A stretch of DNA of 64,000 nt from CAWATG01 sp963785035 (GCA_963785035.1 CAWATG010000004.1:434001-498000), one strand, 5' to 3'. Counted from the first letter of the stretch, positions 26,722 to 36,610 are shown. The notes: generated from the sequence alone by a model not told the origin. Numbers and translations: made by a program.

Positions 26722-27393
26722 ATGAAGATCCTCGTGGTCGACGATGAGCCGGCGGTATGCCGTGCCGTGGAGCGTGCCCTGAAGTATGAGGGCTATGAGG
26801 TGGCTCAGGCCTCCGACGGTGTCGAGGCGCTGGAGATGTTGGCCCGAGAGTCGATCGACGCGGTCGTCCTGGATGTGTTGATGCCTCGTCTCGACGGGCT
26901 CGAACTCTGCCGGCGCGTCCGGGCAGCCGGGGACCATACGCCGATCCTGATGCTCACTGCCCGTGAGGCGATCGGTGATCGTGTTACGGGTCTCGACGCG
27001 GGAGCCGACGATTATCTGGTCAAGCCGTTCGCGTTGCAGGAGCTTCTCGCACGGCTGCGTGCGCTGTTGCGGCGTACCGGTGACCGTGATTCGGCACCTG
27101 TGCGATTTGCCGATCTGTTCTTGGATCCGGTCACGCGCGATGTGTTACGCGGCGAGCGGCGTATCGAACTGACCCGCACGGAGTTCGCTCTGCTGGAGCT
27201 GCTGCTTCGCAACGCCCGACGAGTCTTGACCCGCGAGGCGATCTTCGAACGCGTGTGGGGCTACGACTTTGGCGCAAACTCGAATTCCCTCGAGGTCTAT
27301 ATCGGTTACATCCGTCGCAAGACCGAACTCGAAGGTGAGCCACGGCTCATCCACACCGTTCGCGGTGTGGGGTACGTGCTGCGGGAGCCATGA
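26722..27393 (+). CDS. OmpR/PhoB-family response regulator
   Basis: A 223-residue two-component regulator resembling MprA. The receiver domain has the acidic pair in VVDDEP, the phospho-Asp in VLDVLMPRLDG (about residue 53), Thr in LMLTARE and Lys in YLVKPFAL. The C-terminal winged helix (about 130-223) includes LTRTEFALLELLLRNARRVL and YIGYIRRKTE with HTVRGVGYVL. ATG 26722 is preferred over GTG 26716/26719 because it starts at the family MKILVV. Two TCTCAGGT repeats lie just upstream. The kinase gene overlaps its stop. Confidence 0.95.
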   Translation: MKILVVDDEPAVCRAVERALKYEGYEVAQASDGVEALEMLARESIDAVVLDVLMPRLDGLELCRRVRAAGDHTPILMLTAREAIGDRVTGLDAGADDYLVKPFALQELLARLRALLRRTGDRDSAPVRFADLFLDPVTRDVLRGERRIELTRTEFALLELLLRNARRVLTREAIFERVWGYDFGANSNSLEVYIGYIRRKTELEGEPRLIHTVRGVGYVLREP

Positions 27394-28836
27394 ACCTACG
27401 ACTTCGACTCATCATCGTGGTAACGGTCTCGGTTGCGGTTTCGCTCGCGCTCGCGTCGACCATCGGCTACTTCACGGTCCGTCGACAGATGTTCGCGCAG
27501 GTCGACGACCATCTGCGCACTGCAGTGGATCGCATCCTGACCCAGCAACAACAACAGTTGGCGCCGTTCGACTTCGAGGATGTGCAGCCGGCAGCGCCGT
27601 TCTGGAACGAGACCCAGGTGGTGCAGTTCGTTTCGGCAAACGGTGAGGTGCTGTCCCTCGCTGGGGTCTCGAGGATCCCTGTGACCGTGTTCGACCAGCA
27701 GGTTGCGGCCGGAACCCGAGCCATCGAAATGCGCGACGTCGTGGTCGGCGGCCAACACATGCGAGCGATCACGATCGCGGTCGCCGACGGCATGGCGTTG
27801 CAGGTCGCGCAGTCCTTGCGCGACGTGACGCGGACCTTGTCGTCGTACCGAGTGGACCTTCTCCTGATCGGGTTGGGCGGCGTTGTTTTTGCGGTCATGC
27901 TGGGTGTGTTTGCCGCTCGCGCAGCACTCCGACCGGTGCAACGTCTGTCGAGCGCGGTCGAGCACGTCACGGCCACACAGGATCTCTCCTCGAAGATCGA
28001 CGTGAACGGTGACGATGAAATCGGGAGGCTGGCGTTCAGCTTCAACGCGATGTTGGATGCGCTCGACGGCGCGCGGCGCCAGCAACAACAGCTGGTCGCA
28101 GACGCGAGCCACGAACTGCGCACACCTCTGACCAGCGTCCGCACGAACATCGAGGTACTCCAGGTGCAGTCCTCGATGTCCGAGGTGGAGCGAACCCGCT
28201 TGTTGACCGACGTGACCGAACAGCTTTCCGAGATGGGCGATCTCGTCAGCGATCTCGTGGAGCTCGCGCGTGAGGACGTGCCACCACGACCCGACGAGCT
28301 CTCCGATGTTCGCCTCGACGAGCTGGTTTCCCAGGCTGTCGAACGTGCGCAGCTCCATGCGCCTGGAGTGCGCTTCGAGGTCGGTGTGCTCGGTGCCGAC
28401 ATCGTGTCCGGCGACCGTCGACTCATGCAACGAGCCGTGGCGAACCTCCTGGACAACGCATCCAAGTGGAGCCCTCCCGGCGCAGTGGTGTCGGTTGAGC
28501 AGAGCGATGGTGTGATCGTCATACGCGACAGCGGACCAGGGATCGCGCCGGACGATCTTCCATACGTGTTCGATCGCTTCTACCGATCGCCCGGCTGCCC
28601 GGTCGATGCCCGGATCAGGCCTTGGCCTGGCGATCGTCCGGCGGGTCGCCGAGATTCACCGGGGAAGCGTCTCGGCCGAGCCCGCATCTGGCGGGGGGAC
28701 CATCATGTCGCTCCGTTTTCCGTGCGTCGCCCTCCCAGAGGTGATTGTCGTTCCGGATTCGCCCGAGTCGCCGCCGGAGTCCGAACGCGACACCCCGCCG
28801 GAGTCCCCCGGCACTCCAACGGCCATCGGGGTGTGA
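27390..28836 (+). CDS. Sensor histidine kinase (HAMP, HisKA), frameshift in ATPase domain
   Basis: Membrane kinase partner of the preceding regulator. Two membrane helices (about 5-28 and 150-172) flank an extracellular sensor. HAMP follows (ALRPVQRLSSAVEHVTATQD), then the H-box DASHELRTPLTSVRTNIE, the N-box NLLDNASKWSPPG and G1 DSGPGIAPDD. After DRFYRSP the G2 box GSGLGLAIVRRVAEIHRG is in the next frame, so an extra base lies near 28590-28605. The natural stop is then 28834-28836. The span is 482 codons plus one base. The C terminus is acidic and Pro/Glu/Ser-rich (PDSPESPPESERDTPPESPG). Confidence 0.92.
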
Positions 28837-28878
28837 CCAGCGGCATTCGGGTTCCAATCAGCCGGTAGCATCGCCTGT

Positions 28879-29766
28879 GTGGTGCAGTCGATCGACGAAG
28901 TGCGCGAAGCGCTCCTGGCTCAGCGATACCTTGCGGATGAGGGGTTGGTCACGGCGATCTTTCTCTCCCTTCGACTTGGGCGTCCCTTGCTCCTCGAAGG
29001 CGAAGCCGGCGTCGGTAAGACGGAGGTCGCCAAGGCGATTGCCGCATGGACGGGAGCCGAACTGCTCAGGCTCCAGTGCTACGAAGGTATCGATGCGGGC
29101 CAAGCGGCATATGAGTGGGATTACGCCCGCCAGCTCCTGCACCTGCGTGCTGCCGAGGCCAACAACCTTGTCGCGAACGAGGATGAGTTGTACACCGAAC
29201 GCTTCCTTGTCCGTCGTCCACTCCTGCGTGCGCTCGACCCGAGCCATGTTGTTCCGCCGGTCCTCCTCGTCGATGAGGTGGACCGCGCCGACGACGAGTT
29301 CGAGGCGTACCTGCTCGAGGTTCTCTCCGAGTATGCGATCACCGTTCCCGAGATCGGCACGATGGCGGCAGTGGTTCCTCCCATTGTGGTGCTCACGTCG
29401 AACCGAACGCGCGATCTTCACGATGCGTTGAAGCGCCGATGTCTCTATCACTGGGTTGAACATCCCGACTTCGAGCGCGAGTTGGCGATTCTGCGTTTAC
29501 GCGCTCCCGAGGTCACAGCGTCGCTGGCCGCGCAGGTCGCGGGCGCAGTCCACGTCCTGCGTACGATGGGTCTCTACAAGCCTCCAGGAGTCGCAGAGAC
29601 GATCGACTGGGCACGAGCGCTCGCTGCGTTGGATGTCGTGGCGTTGGACGCTCCGAACATGGCGAACACGTTGGGGTCCGTCCTGAAGTATCGAGAGGAT
29701 ACCGAGCGCGTGCATGCGTTCGGTATCGATGCATTGGCCCGCGCCGCCCTCGAGCAGAGTGTCTGA
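28879..29766 (+). CDS. MoxR/CoxD-type AAA+ ATPase
   Basis: A 295-residue AAA+ ATPase. Walker A GEAGVGKTEVAKAIAAW (about residue 38), Walker B LLVDEVDRADDEFE, sensor 1 LTSNRTRDLHDALKRRCLYH. The neighbouring VWA gene marks it as the CoxD/MoxR member of a CO-dehydrogenase-type (molybdenum hydroxylase) maturation set, in which CoxD inserts the [CuSMoO2] cofactor sulphur and copper. GTG start at 28879. The next gene starts inside its stop codon region. Confidence 0.88.
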   Translation: MVQSIDEVREALLAQRYLADEGLVTAIFLSLRLGRPLLLEGEAGVGKTEVAKAIAAWTGAELLRLQCYEGIDAGQAAYEWDYARQLLHLRAAEANNLVANEDELYTERFLVRRPLLRALDPSHVVPPVLLVDEVDRADDEFEAYLLEVLSEYAITVPEIGTMAAVVPPIVVLTSNRTRDLHDALKRRCLYHWVEHPDFERELAILRLRAPEVTASLAAQVAGAVHVLRTMGLYKPPGVAETIDWARALAALDVVALDAPNMANTLGSVLKYREDTERVHAFGIDALARAALEQSV

Positions 29767-30925
29767 GTCATTGACCCCGGATCAGGCCGTGCTCGGATTC
29801 GTGGCGGCACTGCGAACGTCGGGCCACCCCGTGCCGTTGAGCAGTGCGTTGCTGTTCGCCAAGGCGGTGGCGGTGGTCGGCATCGACAATCCAGGTGGCG
29901 TGTATTGGGCAGGTCGTTCAACGCTCGTGCAACGTCGCGAGGACCGCGCGCGCTACGACACGACGTTCGCTGCATGGTGGGGGAGTCTTGGATCTCTCGA
30001 CTCGGCCGACGCCGACCGGGGGATGCCCAGCCCGATTGACGTGACTGCCACGCGTGACCCCGTGTTCGCAGACCCTGCCGGCGATGTCCAAGCCGACGGC
30101 GATCGTGCTGCACAGCGCTCCGAACTTGACGAGTCCGCCGCGACTGAATCGATGGTGGCGAGTTGGAGCCGCGCGGAGACGCTGCGATCACGTGACTTCG
30201 CGACGTACAGCGCTGAAGAACATATTGAAGCGGCTCACCTCATCGCGGCGTTTCGCTTGGCAGGGTCGTTGCGAAGCTCGTCGCGTTCGCAGCCGGTGCA
30301 TCGAGGGCGTGGGACGATCGACTTCCGTCGGACCGTCGCTGCGTCGATGCGCGCCGGTGGGGAACTGGTTCGCCCGCGGGTCCGGGCACGAGGACAGAAG
30401 CGGCGTCGTGTCGTGCTGCTCTGCGATATCAGTGGCTCCATGGAGCCGTACACGCGGGCTTTGTTGCGTTTTGCTCATGCTGGGGCTGTGAGTCGTGCCC
30501 GCATTGAGGTCTTCTTGATGGGAACGCGCCTGACACGAGTGACACGAGATCTGGTGAACCACGATCCGGACGCGGCGATGGCAGCGATTGCTGCACGTGC
30601 GGTCGATTGGGGTGGTGGGACGCGCCTGGGCGACGCGCTCAGTGAGTTCACGTCGACCTGGGGCAGTCAAGGAATGGCGCGTGGCGCGGTCGTGGTGATC
30701 CTGTCAGACGGTTGGGACCGAGGCGATCCGACAATTCTCAGCGAGGCGATGGCACGGCTACGGCGCGTCGCGTTTCGAATCATTTGGGTGAATCCGCTGC
30801 AGGCAACCGCCGGCTTTGCGCCTACCGCGTGTGGAATGGCTGCGGCATTGCCATATCTTGATGAGCTTGTCGAAGGTCATTCGATCGCCTCGTTAGGTGA
30901 CCTTGCAGCAATCGTGCGTCGTTGA
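29759..30925 (+). CDS. VWA-domain protein, CoxE family
   Basis: A 388-residue protein with a C-terminal von Willebrand A domain. The MIDAS motif is LLCDISGSMEPYTRALLRFA (DxSxS), followed by DWGGGTRLGDALSEF and VILSDGWDRGDP. The N-terminal half is helical (LGFVAALRTSGHPVPLSSAL), as in CoxE proteins that work with the CoxD ATPase. A low-conservation acidic linker lies at about 85-135. GTG 29759 overlaps the MoxR stop and is the only start that gives the family N terminus. Confidence 0.88.
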   Translation: MSESLTPDQAVLGFVAALRTSGHPVPLSSALLFAKAVAVVGIDNPGGVYWAGRSTLVQRREDRARYDTTFAAWWGSLGSLDSADADRGMPSPIDVTATRDPVFADPAGDVQADGDRAAQRSELDESAATESMVASWSRAETLRSRDFATYSAEEHIEAAHLIAAFRLAGSLRSSSRSQPVHRGRGTIDFRRTVAASMRAGGELVRPRVRARGQKRRRVVLLCDISGSMEPYTRALLRFAHAGAVSRARIEVFLMGTRLTRVTRDLVNHDPDAAMAAIAARAVDWGGGTRLGDALSEFTSTWGSQGMARGAVVVILSDGWDRGDPTILSEAMARLRRVAFRIIWVNPLQATAGFAPTACGMAAALPYLDELVEGHSIASLGDLAAIVRR

Positions 30926-30938
30926 AGGGAGCACCGCG

Positions 30939-31256
30939 GTGAAGGAGGTTCTCGATCACGTCGAACGCTGGCGAGGAGCCGGCCAACGGGTCGCGATTGC
31001 GCGAGTTGTGAGCGTGGTCGGTTCGGCTCCTCGGGACCCTGGTGCGACGATGGCGGTCAGCGAGACCGGCGAAATTGCCGGTTCTGTCTCGGGTGGATGT
31101 GTGGAGGGTTCGGTGGTCGCCGAGGCATTGGCGATCCTCGCAGGTGAACGCGAGCGCGCCATCGTGACCTTCGGCTACTCCGATGACGAGGCATTCGCGG
31201 TGGGACTCACCTGTGGTGGCACTGTTCGCGTCTACATCGAACCGCTCGACTGGTAG
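30939..31256 (+). CDS. XdhC/CoxI N-terminal domain protein
   Basis: A 105-residue protein corresponding to the first domain of XdhC/CoxF: VEVWxG-type start (VLDHVERWRGAGQRVAIARV), GSAPRDPGATMAVSETGEI, SGGCVEGSVVAEAL and GLTCGGTVRVYIEP. This family binds molybdenum cofactor and helps its sulphuration before insertion into molybdenum hydroxylases. GTG 30939 has GAAGGGA nine bases upstream; an earlier in-frame start lies inside the CoxE gene. The Rossmann half is encoded by the next gene, so the protein is split in two. Confidence 0.85.
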   Translation: MKEVLDHVERWRGAGQRVAIARVVSVVGSAPRDPGATMAVSETGEIAGSVSGGCVEGSVVAEALAILAGERERAIVTFGYSDDEAFAVGLTCGGTVRVYIEPLDW

Positions 31257-31261
31257 CAGCG

Positions 31262-32062
31262 ATGTCCAGTGCTGCCTCGGTCTACACCCAATTGCGCGAT
31301 GCGCTGCGAGCTGAGGAGCCCGTCGCGTTGGCGACCGTGGTCGAAGGTCCCCATATCGGTGCGAAGCTGTTGGTCGCAAGCACGGGTACGGTCGCCGGCA
31401 CGCTGGGCGATGCAGATCTCGATCGGGTGGTGGCGCGTGATGCGATCGGGGAGTTACTCGCCGGTCTGAGTTCGCTGCGCCACTATGGACCTCGAGGCGA
31501 GGCCCGGGCCGAGGACGTGACGGTGTTCATCGAGACCTTTGCCGCGCCGCCACACTTGATCATCTTCGGCGCCGTGGATTTCACTGCAGCATTGTCGCAA
31601 GCGGCAAAGTTGCTCGGCTATCGCGTCACGGTATGCGATGCCCGCGCTCCGTTTGTGACAAGGGCTCGGTTTCCGATGGCTGACGACCTTGTCGTGGATT
31701 GGCCTGACAGGTATCTCGACACCGTGGCGGCGAACCTCACCGAACGCGACGCCGTGTGCGTCCTCACACATGACTCCAAGTTCGACGTTCCGGCGATCGT
31801 GCGCGCGCTCGCGACGCCGGTTGGCTACCTGGGCGCGATGGGCTCGCGTCGCACACATGCCGCACGAATCGAACGGTTACGCAAGGCCGGAGTCGACGAG
31901 GAGGGACTCGCCAGGATCTTTGCACCGATTGGCCTGGACATCGGTGCGCGGACCCCTGAGGAAACCGCTGTCGCCATCTGTGCCGAGATCATTGCCACGA
32001 GAACGGGTGCTCTCGGAACGTCGCTTCGTGACACGGAAGGTCCAATTCACCGTTCGCGGTAG
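31262..32062 (+). CDS. XdhC family protein with C-terminal Rossmann domain
   Basis: A 266-residue protein. The N-terminal 90 residues resemble a degenerate XdhC/CoxI domain (EEPVALATVVEGPHIGAKLL). The C-terminal Rossmann-like domain is clear: HLIIFGAVDFTAALSQAAKL, VCDARAPFVTRARFP, YLGAMGSRRTHAARIERLRK and GLDIGARTPEETAVAICAEI. The usual GxGxVG nucleotide motif reads FGAVDFTA, an altered form. Maturation of a molybdenum hydroxylase is the expected role. It lies 5 bases after the N-terminal-domain gene. Confidence 0.85.
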   Translation: MSSAASVYTQLRDALRAEEPVALATVVEGPHIGAKLLVASTGTVAGTLGDADLDRVVARDAIGELLAGLSSLRHYGPRGEARAEDVTVFIETFAAPPHLIIFGAVDFTAALSQAAKLLGYRVTVCDARAPFVTRARFPMADDLVVDWPDRYLDTVAANLTERDAVCVLTHDSKFDVPAIVRALATPVGYLGAMGSRRTHAARIERLRKAGVDEEGLARIFAPIGLDIGARTPEETAVAICAEIIATRTGALGTSLRDTEGPIHRSR

Positions 32063-32097
32063 CGTGCCATGTTCTCATCGCCTACAAGGGAGTTGTC

Positions 32098-32409
32098 GTG
32101 AGGCTGCGTCATGTCGTGTTGCTCACGTTCGCGGAGACCGCTTCAGTGCGAGACCGCGAAGCTGCCCGGGATGCGCTCCGAACGCTGCCAGCGGAGATTC
32201 CCGAGATCGAGGCGTACAGCGTCGGTCTCGACGCAGGGCTATCCGCCGGCAACGCCACGATGGCGATCGTGGCCGACTTTGCCTCCGAAGGCGACTTTGC
32301 TGCCTACGTCGCGCATGACGCGCACCAGCGGGTCATCTCGGAGCGGATAGCACCGTTTTTGGCTGGGCGAGCCGCGGTGCAATTCCCGTCTGAGGAAGCG
32401 TCGCCCTGA
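32098..32409 (+). CDS. Dabb (stress-responsive A/B barrel) domain protein
   Basis: A 103-residue protein with the dimeric alpha/beta barrel pattern: RHVVLLTFAETASVRDREAA, then IPEIEAYSVGLDAG, NATMAIVADFASEGDFAAY and HDAHQRVISERIAPFL. Proteins of this family are small and often of unknown substrate. GTG start at 32098, with AAGGGAG 12 bases upstream. No functional link to its neighbours is apparent. Confidence 0.8.
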   Translation: MRLRHVVLLTFAETASVRDREAARDALRTLPAEIPEIEAYSVGLDAGLSAGNATMAIVADFASEGDFAAYVAHDAHQRVISERIAPFLAGRAAVQFPSEEASP

Positions 32410-32475
32410 GGTCGGAAAGTGGTGCCGGGACCTACGCTTCGGAGATGAACCGTAGACACCCGTCGTCATTGGCGC

Positions 32476-33106
32476 GTGCTGACGGTGCCAAATGCAATCT
32501 CAGCAGCGCGCCTGGGAGCTGTTCCGTGGTTCGCGTGGCTGCAGCTCAGCGCCGATTCGTACCTTCCAGCGGGCGTGTTGCTCGCTGTGCTCGGTGCGAC
32601 GGACTGGGTCGACGGCTATATCGCACGGCGCTTCGACCAGGGCAGCGAACTCGGCAAGATCCTGGACCCGTTCGCCGACCGGGTCCTTCTGATCACTGCG
32701 GCGACGGTGCTCGTTGTCGACAGCGAGATTCCCGCATGGGTTGGCATCGCCGTGCTTGGCCGCGAGGCTGTGGTCTCGATCGCTGCGCTCATGCTCGCTG
32801 CTGCAGGTGCTCGGCGGATCGAGGTCGAGTGGGCCGGAAAGGCGGGAACATTGGCGATCATGTTCGCGTCTGCCTGGTTTTCAACTCGCCAACCATGCTG
32901 ACGGCGCAACCCACGCGGTGCTCCTGACGCTCTCTTGGATCTTTTCCGTGTGCGGTCTTGTGCTGAGTTACACCGCAGCAGTGCGCTACGTGCCGTTGGC
33001 TCGAAGCGCAGTCCGCGCCGGTCGCAGTGATCGTGAAGCCGTCGGCGACGCCACGACTCTCGAAGCGAATTCCCCCGACCCCGCCTTTGGCAAGGAGCCG
33101 AAATGA
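32476..33106 (+). CDS. pgsA: CDP-alcohol phosphatidyltransferase (PgsA-like), frameshifted
   Basis: Integral-membrane enzyme of phospholipid synthesis, probably CDP-diacylglycerol-glycerol-3-phosphate phosphatidyltransferase. The catalytic motif DGxxAR(x8)Gx3Dx3D is complete: ATDWVDGYIARRFDQGSELG then KILDPFADRVL. After MFASAWF (about 32880) the reading moves to the next frame (QLANHADGATHAVLLTLSWI), adding a last helix and a polar tail to 33106. The span is 210 codons plus one base. The start is uncertain: the conserved TVPNAISAARL begins at GTG 32476, but ATG 32445 (MNRRH) in another frame looks like the natural N terminus, implying one more inserted base near 32465. The stop overlaps the next gene. 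Confidence 0.8.
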
Positions 33107-35597
33107 AGGCCGTGATCTTGGCAGGAGGTGAGGGGACACGATTGCGTCCGCTCACGAGCAATCAGCCGAAGCCGATGATGCCGCTCGCGAACCGCCCGAT
33201 GATGGAACACATCGTGCGGCTCCTGGCCCAGCATGGCTTCGACGACATCGTGGTGACCGTGGCCTTCCTCGCGAACCAAATTCGCAATTACTTCGGCGAT
33301 GGATCCGAGTTCGGTGTCCGGATGCGTTATGCGACGGAGGATTCGCCCCTGGGCACAGCCGGTTCGGTGCGCAACGCCGCTGCAGAACTCGACGACACCT
33401 TTCTCGTGATTTCTGGTGACGTGTTGACCGACATCGACCTCACGGCGTTCGTGCGAGCGCACCGTCAGGCCGGCGCATTCGCATCGATCGCGCTCAAGCG
33501 TGTCGAGAACCCGCTCGAATTCGGGATCGTGATCACCGACGCGGACGGCAGGATCGAACGCTTTCTCGAGAAACCGACGTGGGGTCAGGTGTTCTCCGAC
33601 ACCATCAACACGGGCATATATGTGCTCGAGCCCGGCGTGTTCGACTACATCCCCGAAGGCGAGGTCGTCGATTTCTCGAGCGATGTGTTTCCTGCGGCGC
33701 TGGACGAGGGGCGGCATCTGCTCGGCGAGGTCGTCGAGGGGTATTGGGAGGACGTCGGAACCCTCGAGTCGTATTTGAGCTCGCATGCCGATGTGCTCAA
33801 CGGTCGTGTGCATGTGGACATCGGGGGATTCAAACTCGGTGACGGAATCTGGATCGGGGAGAACACCGAGATCGATCCCACCGTTCGTATCGTCGGGCCG
33901 GTGGTGATCGGCGACAACTGCCGCATCGAAGCAGACGCGACCTTACGTGAGTACACCGTGCTCGGGACCGACGTGGTCGTCAAGCACAACGCGCTCCTGG
34001 AGCATGCGGTGTGTCACGACCACGTGTATGTGGGCCCGAGTGTCGCCTTGCGGGGCTGTGTCATCGGCCGATCCTGTGACCTGCGCAGCCATGCCCGCGT
34101 GGAGGAAGGTGTCGTCCTCGGTGACGAGTGCTTCGTCGGTGAACACGCCGTGATCAACCGCGGCGTGAAGGTGTACCCGTTCAAGACCGTCGAAGCAGGC
34201 GCGACGGTCAACTCGTCAATTGTGTGGGAGAGCCGTGGCGCTCGGACATTGTTCGGCAGTCGCGGGGCGCGAGGGCTGGCGAATGTCGACATCACCGCGG
34301 ACGTCGCGGTGCGTCTTGCCATGGCCTACGGGACGTCGCTGCGCAAAGGTTCGCGTGTGACGGCAAGCCGTGATACCAGCCGGGCTGCACGTGCGCTCAA
34401 GCGGGCGGTGATCGCGGGACTGAATCTTGCGGGTGTCAACGTTGACGATCTCGAACTCGCTTCGGTGCCATTGACACGTTTTCAGGTTCGCAACGCACGT
34501 GCGCAGGGCGGTGTCACAGTGCGGCTCAGCTCCGGGGGATCCCGACAGTGTCGAAATTCGGTTCTTCGATCAAGATGGCGGAGACCTCGACGAATTGGCG
34601 CAACGCAAGCTCGAGCGCCTGCTCTACCGTGAGGATTATCGCCGTGCGTTTGCCGGCGATATCGGCGACATCATTTTTCCGCCTCGGGCCGTCGAGTTCT
34701 ACACGGCGGGACTCGAACGCAGTGTGAATGCACACCAGCTCCGCCAGCGCGCATTCAAGGTCGTGCTCGACTATTCCTTCGGCTCGGCATCGATGGTCAT
34801 GCCCAGTGTGCTCGCGAAGCTGGGGGCGGAGGTACTGGCGGTGAATCCATATGCCAGCACGGCATCGGCATCCGCAGCCGCAGAGGAGCAACTCCAACGA
34901 GCGCGCGGTATCGCGGCGCTCGTGCGCTCTTCGGGCAGCGCGCTCGGGTTGGTGGTCGACCCCGATGGCGAAGCGGCGATCGTCATCGACGACGCAGGAA
35001 GAGTCCTCTCGGTGGAGCAGGCGCAGCTCGCGCTGATCACGTTGGTCGTCCAGCAGATGCCCGGTGCTCGGATTGGCCTGCCGGTCTGTGCGAGTAGGGC
35101 AGCGGAGCGGATTGCTGCGGCTCACGGCGCGGAGATCGTATGGCTGAAGCTTTCAGCGGCGAGTCTGATGGCCGCGGCCAAGAACGGTGAGGTTGACTTC
35201 GTCGCATCGCATGAGGGTGGGTTCATCTGGCCAGACTTCCTGCCGGCCTTCGACGCCACCGCGACACTCGCGAAGTTGCTGGACCTGTTGGAATCGACAT
35301 CGCAGACGTTGTCGTCGGTGGTTGATGGTCTTCCGGAATCGCACATTGTCCATCGGGCTGTGCCCACGCCTTGGGAACGGAAAGGCACCGTCATGCGCAC
35401 GCTCGTCGAAGAAGAACAGGGCAGCGACCTCGTGCTGGTGGACGGCGTCAAGGTCAGCCATGGTGAGTCCTGGACGCTGGTGATCCCTGACCAGGAGGCT
35501 GCGCTCACGCATATCTGGGCCGAAGGCGACACCGATGAGCACGCGGCAACAGCTTGCAGACGAGCGGACGCGCCAAGTCCGCGCAGCGATGCAATGA
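33103..35597 (+). CDS. Mannose-1-phosphate guanylyltransferase with phosphomannomutase-like C-terminal domain, two frameshifts
   Basis: A protein of about 831 residues. The N-terminal nucleotidyltransferase (residues 1-235) begins MKAVILAGGEGTRLRPLTSN. Left-handed beta-helix repeats follow (about 245-370: GDGIWIGENTEIDPT, VVIGDNCRIEADA). A phosphohexomutase-like region from about 385 has TASRDTSRAARALKRAVIAG. After RLSSGG (about 34535) the frame shifts to GDPDSVEIRFFDQDG, and near 35545 again to QLADERTRQVRAAMQ with the stop at 35595-35597. Both shifts are +1. The mutase phosphoserine loop (TASHNP type) is replaced by GGVTVRLSSG, so the mutase half is probably inactive or regulatory. It likely makes GDP-mannose or a related NDP-sugar for glycan synthesis. 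Confidence 0.82.
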
Positions 35598-35680
35598 CCA
35601 CCGAGCTTTCCTGGTTACGAAATGCCGTGAGCAGTGGTGCCAACATGGTCCTAACGGTCCCGTGAGTGGAGAGGGGCATC

Positions 35681-36064
35681 ATGGAGTTCCCTGGCGATGT
35701 GCGGTATTCCCGCAGCCATGAGTGGGTTCGTATCGACGGCCCGCGCCTGTTGATTGGTATCACCGACTATGCCCAGGATGCCCTGGGTGACATCGTCTAC
35801 GTCTCCCAGCCTGCGGTCGGTTCCACGGTCGCCGCAGGTGATCCGGTCGCCGAGGTGGAGTCGACCAAGTCGGTTTCCGATATCTACGCGCCGGTTGCGG
35901 GGACCGTCGTGGCGGTCAACGAGGCGCTGGGTGGATCGCCCGAGTTGTTGAATAAGGATCCGTTTGGGGAAGGCTGGATCTTCGCTGTGGAGCCCGCGGA
36001 AGGCGATGCGTTGGCTGCGATGCTCGACGCCCAGGCCTACCAGGACTTTGTCTCCAAGGGATGA
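35681..36064 (+). CDS. gcvH: Glycine cleavage system H protein
   Basis: A 127-residue lipoyl carrier of the glycine cleavage complex. It begins MEFPGDVRYSRSHEWVRID, has LGDIVYVSQPAVGSTVAAGD, and the lipoyl-Lys in AEVESTKSVSDIYAPVAG, followed by GEGWIFAVEPAEGD. ATG 35681 is chosen because GAGAGGGG lies eight bases upstream. GcvT and GcvP lie 4-5 kb downstream; GcvL (lipoamide dehydrogenase) is not in the window. Confidence 0.97.
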   Translation: MEFPGDVRYSRSHEWVRIDGPRLLIGITDYAQDALGDIVYVSQPAVGSTVAAGDPVAEVESTKSVSDIYAPVAGTVVAVNEALGGSPELLNKDPFGEGWIFAVEPAEGDALAAMLDAQAYQDFVSKG

Positions 36065-36071
36065 TGCTGGT

Positions 36072-36097
36072 CCCGGCCCTCCCGGAGGGTCGCCGGG
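36072..36097 (+). repeat. GC-rich hairpin after gcvH
   Basis: CCGGCCCTC CCG GAGGG followed by CGCCGG, a 5-bp perfect core stem with outer CCGG pairing, 8 bases after the gcvH stop. There is no T-run, so an intrinsic terminator is only a possibility. Confidence 0.35.
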
Positions 36098-36123
36098 CTC
36101 GCCGGAGGCGGTAGCCTCTAGCG

Positions 36124-36603
36124 ATGATCTGCCGCCGGTGTGGGCATGAGAACCCCGAAGGTGCGAACTTCTGTTCCTCCTGCGGCGTAGGCGTCGGGGT
36201 GGTCGATTCCGACGCCACCATGACGATTCAAGTTCTGGCGGTCCCCGCCGACCCCGGCGACGAACTCGCCGCGGCCATCGAAGAGTTGCCCGAAGGCCTC
36301 GGCCTGCTGGTTGTGACACGAGGGCCCAACGCCGGCAGCAAGTACCTCCTCGACCAGGAGATCACCTCGGCCGGTCGCCATCCCGACTCCGAGGTATTTC
36401 TCGACGATGTCACCGTTTCTCGGCGGCACGCGCAGATTCTGCGGACCGAAGGTCGGTATTTCGTCCAAGACGTCGGTTCGCTCAATGGCACCTATGTCGG
36501 CGGCGGGCGTGTCGAGTTCCAGGAGTTGCGCAACGGAGACGAACTTCAGATCGGCCGCTACCAGCTCGAGTTCTTTTGCAGAGCGAGCGAGAGCGGATCG
36601 TGA
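36124..36603 (+). CDS. Zinc-ribbon FHA-domain protein (GarA-like)
   Basis: A 159-residue protein. Residues 1-22 form a zinc ribbon (MICRRCGHENPEGANFCSSC). Residues about 60-150 form an FHA phosphothreonine-binding domain with GRHPDSEVFLDD, SRRHAQILR and VQDVGSLNGTYVGG, the core residues for phosphopeptide recognition. Position between gcvH and a MerR gene equals that of garA (Rv1827) in mycobacteria, where the FHA protein controls 2-oxoglutarate and glutamate metabolism. GarA has an N-terminal ETTS phosphosite instead of a zinc ribbon; a DATMTIQV stretch at about 40 might play that part. The functional transfer is inferred. Confidence 0.88.
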   Translation: MICRRCGHENPEGANFCSSCGVGVGVVDSDATMTIQVLAVPADPGDELAAAIEELPEGLGLLVVTRGPNAGSKYLLDQEITSAGRHPDSEVFLDDVTVSRRHAQILRTEGRYFVQDVGSLNGTYVGGGRVEFQELRNGDELQIGRYQLEFFCRASESGS

Positions 36604-36610
36604 GTCAGCC

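Noticed and set aside
36072..36097. Intrinsic terminator after gcvH
   Set aside because: The hairpin is real in sequence but has no T-run, so it is listed only as a repeat.
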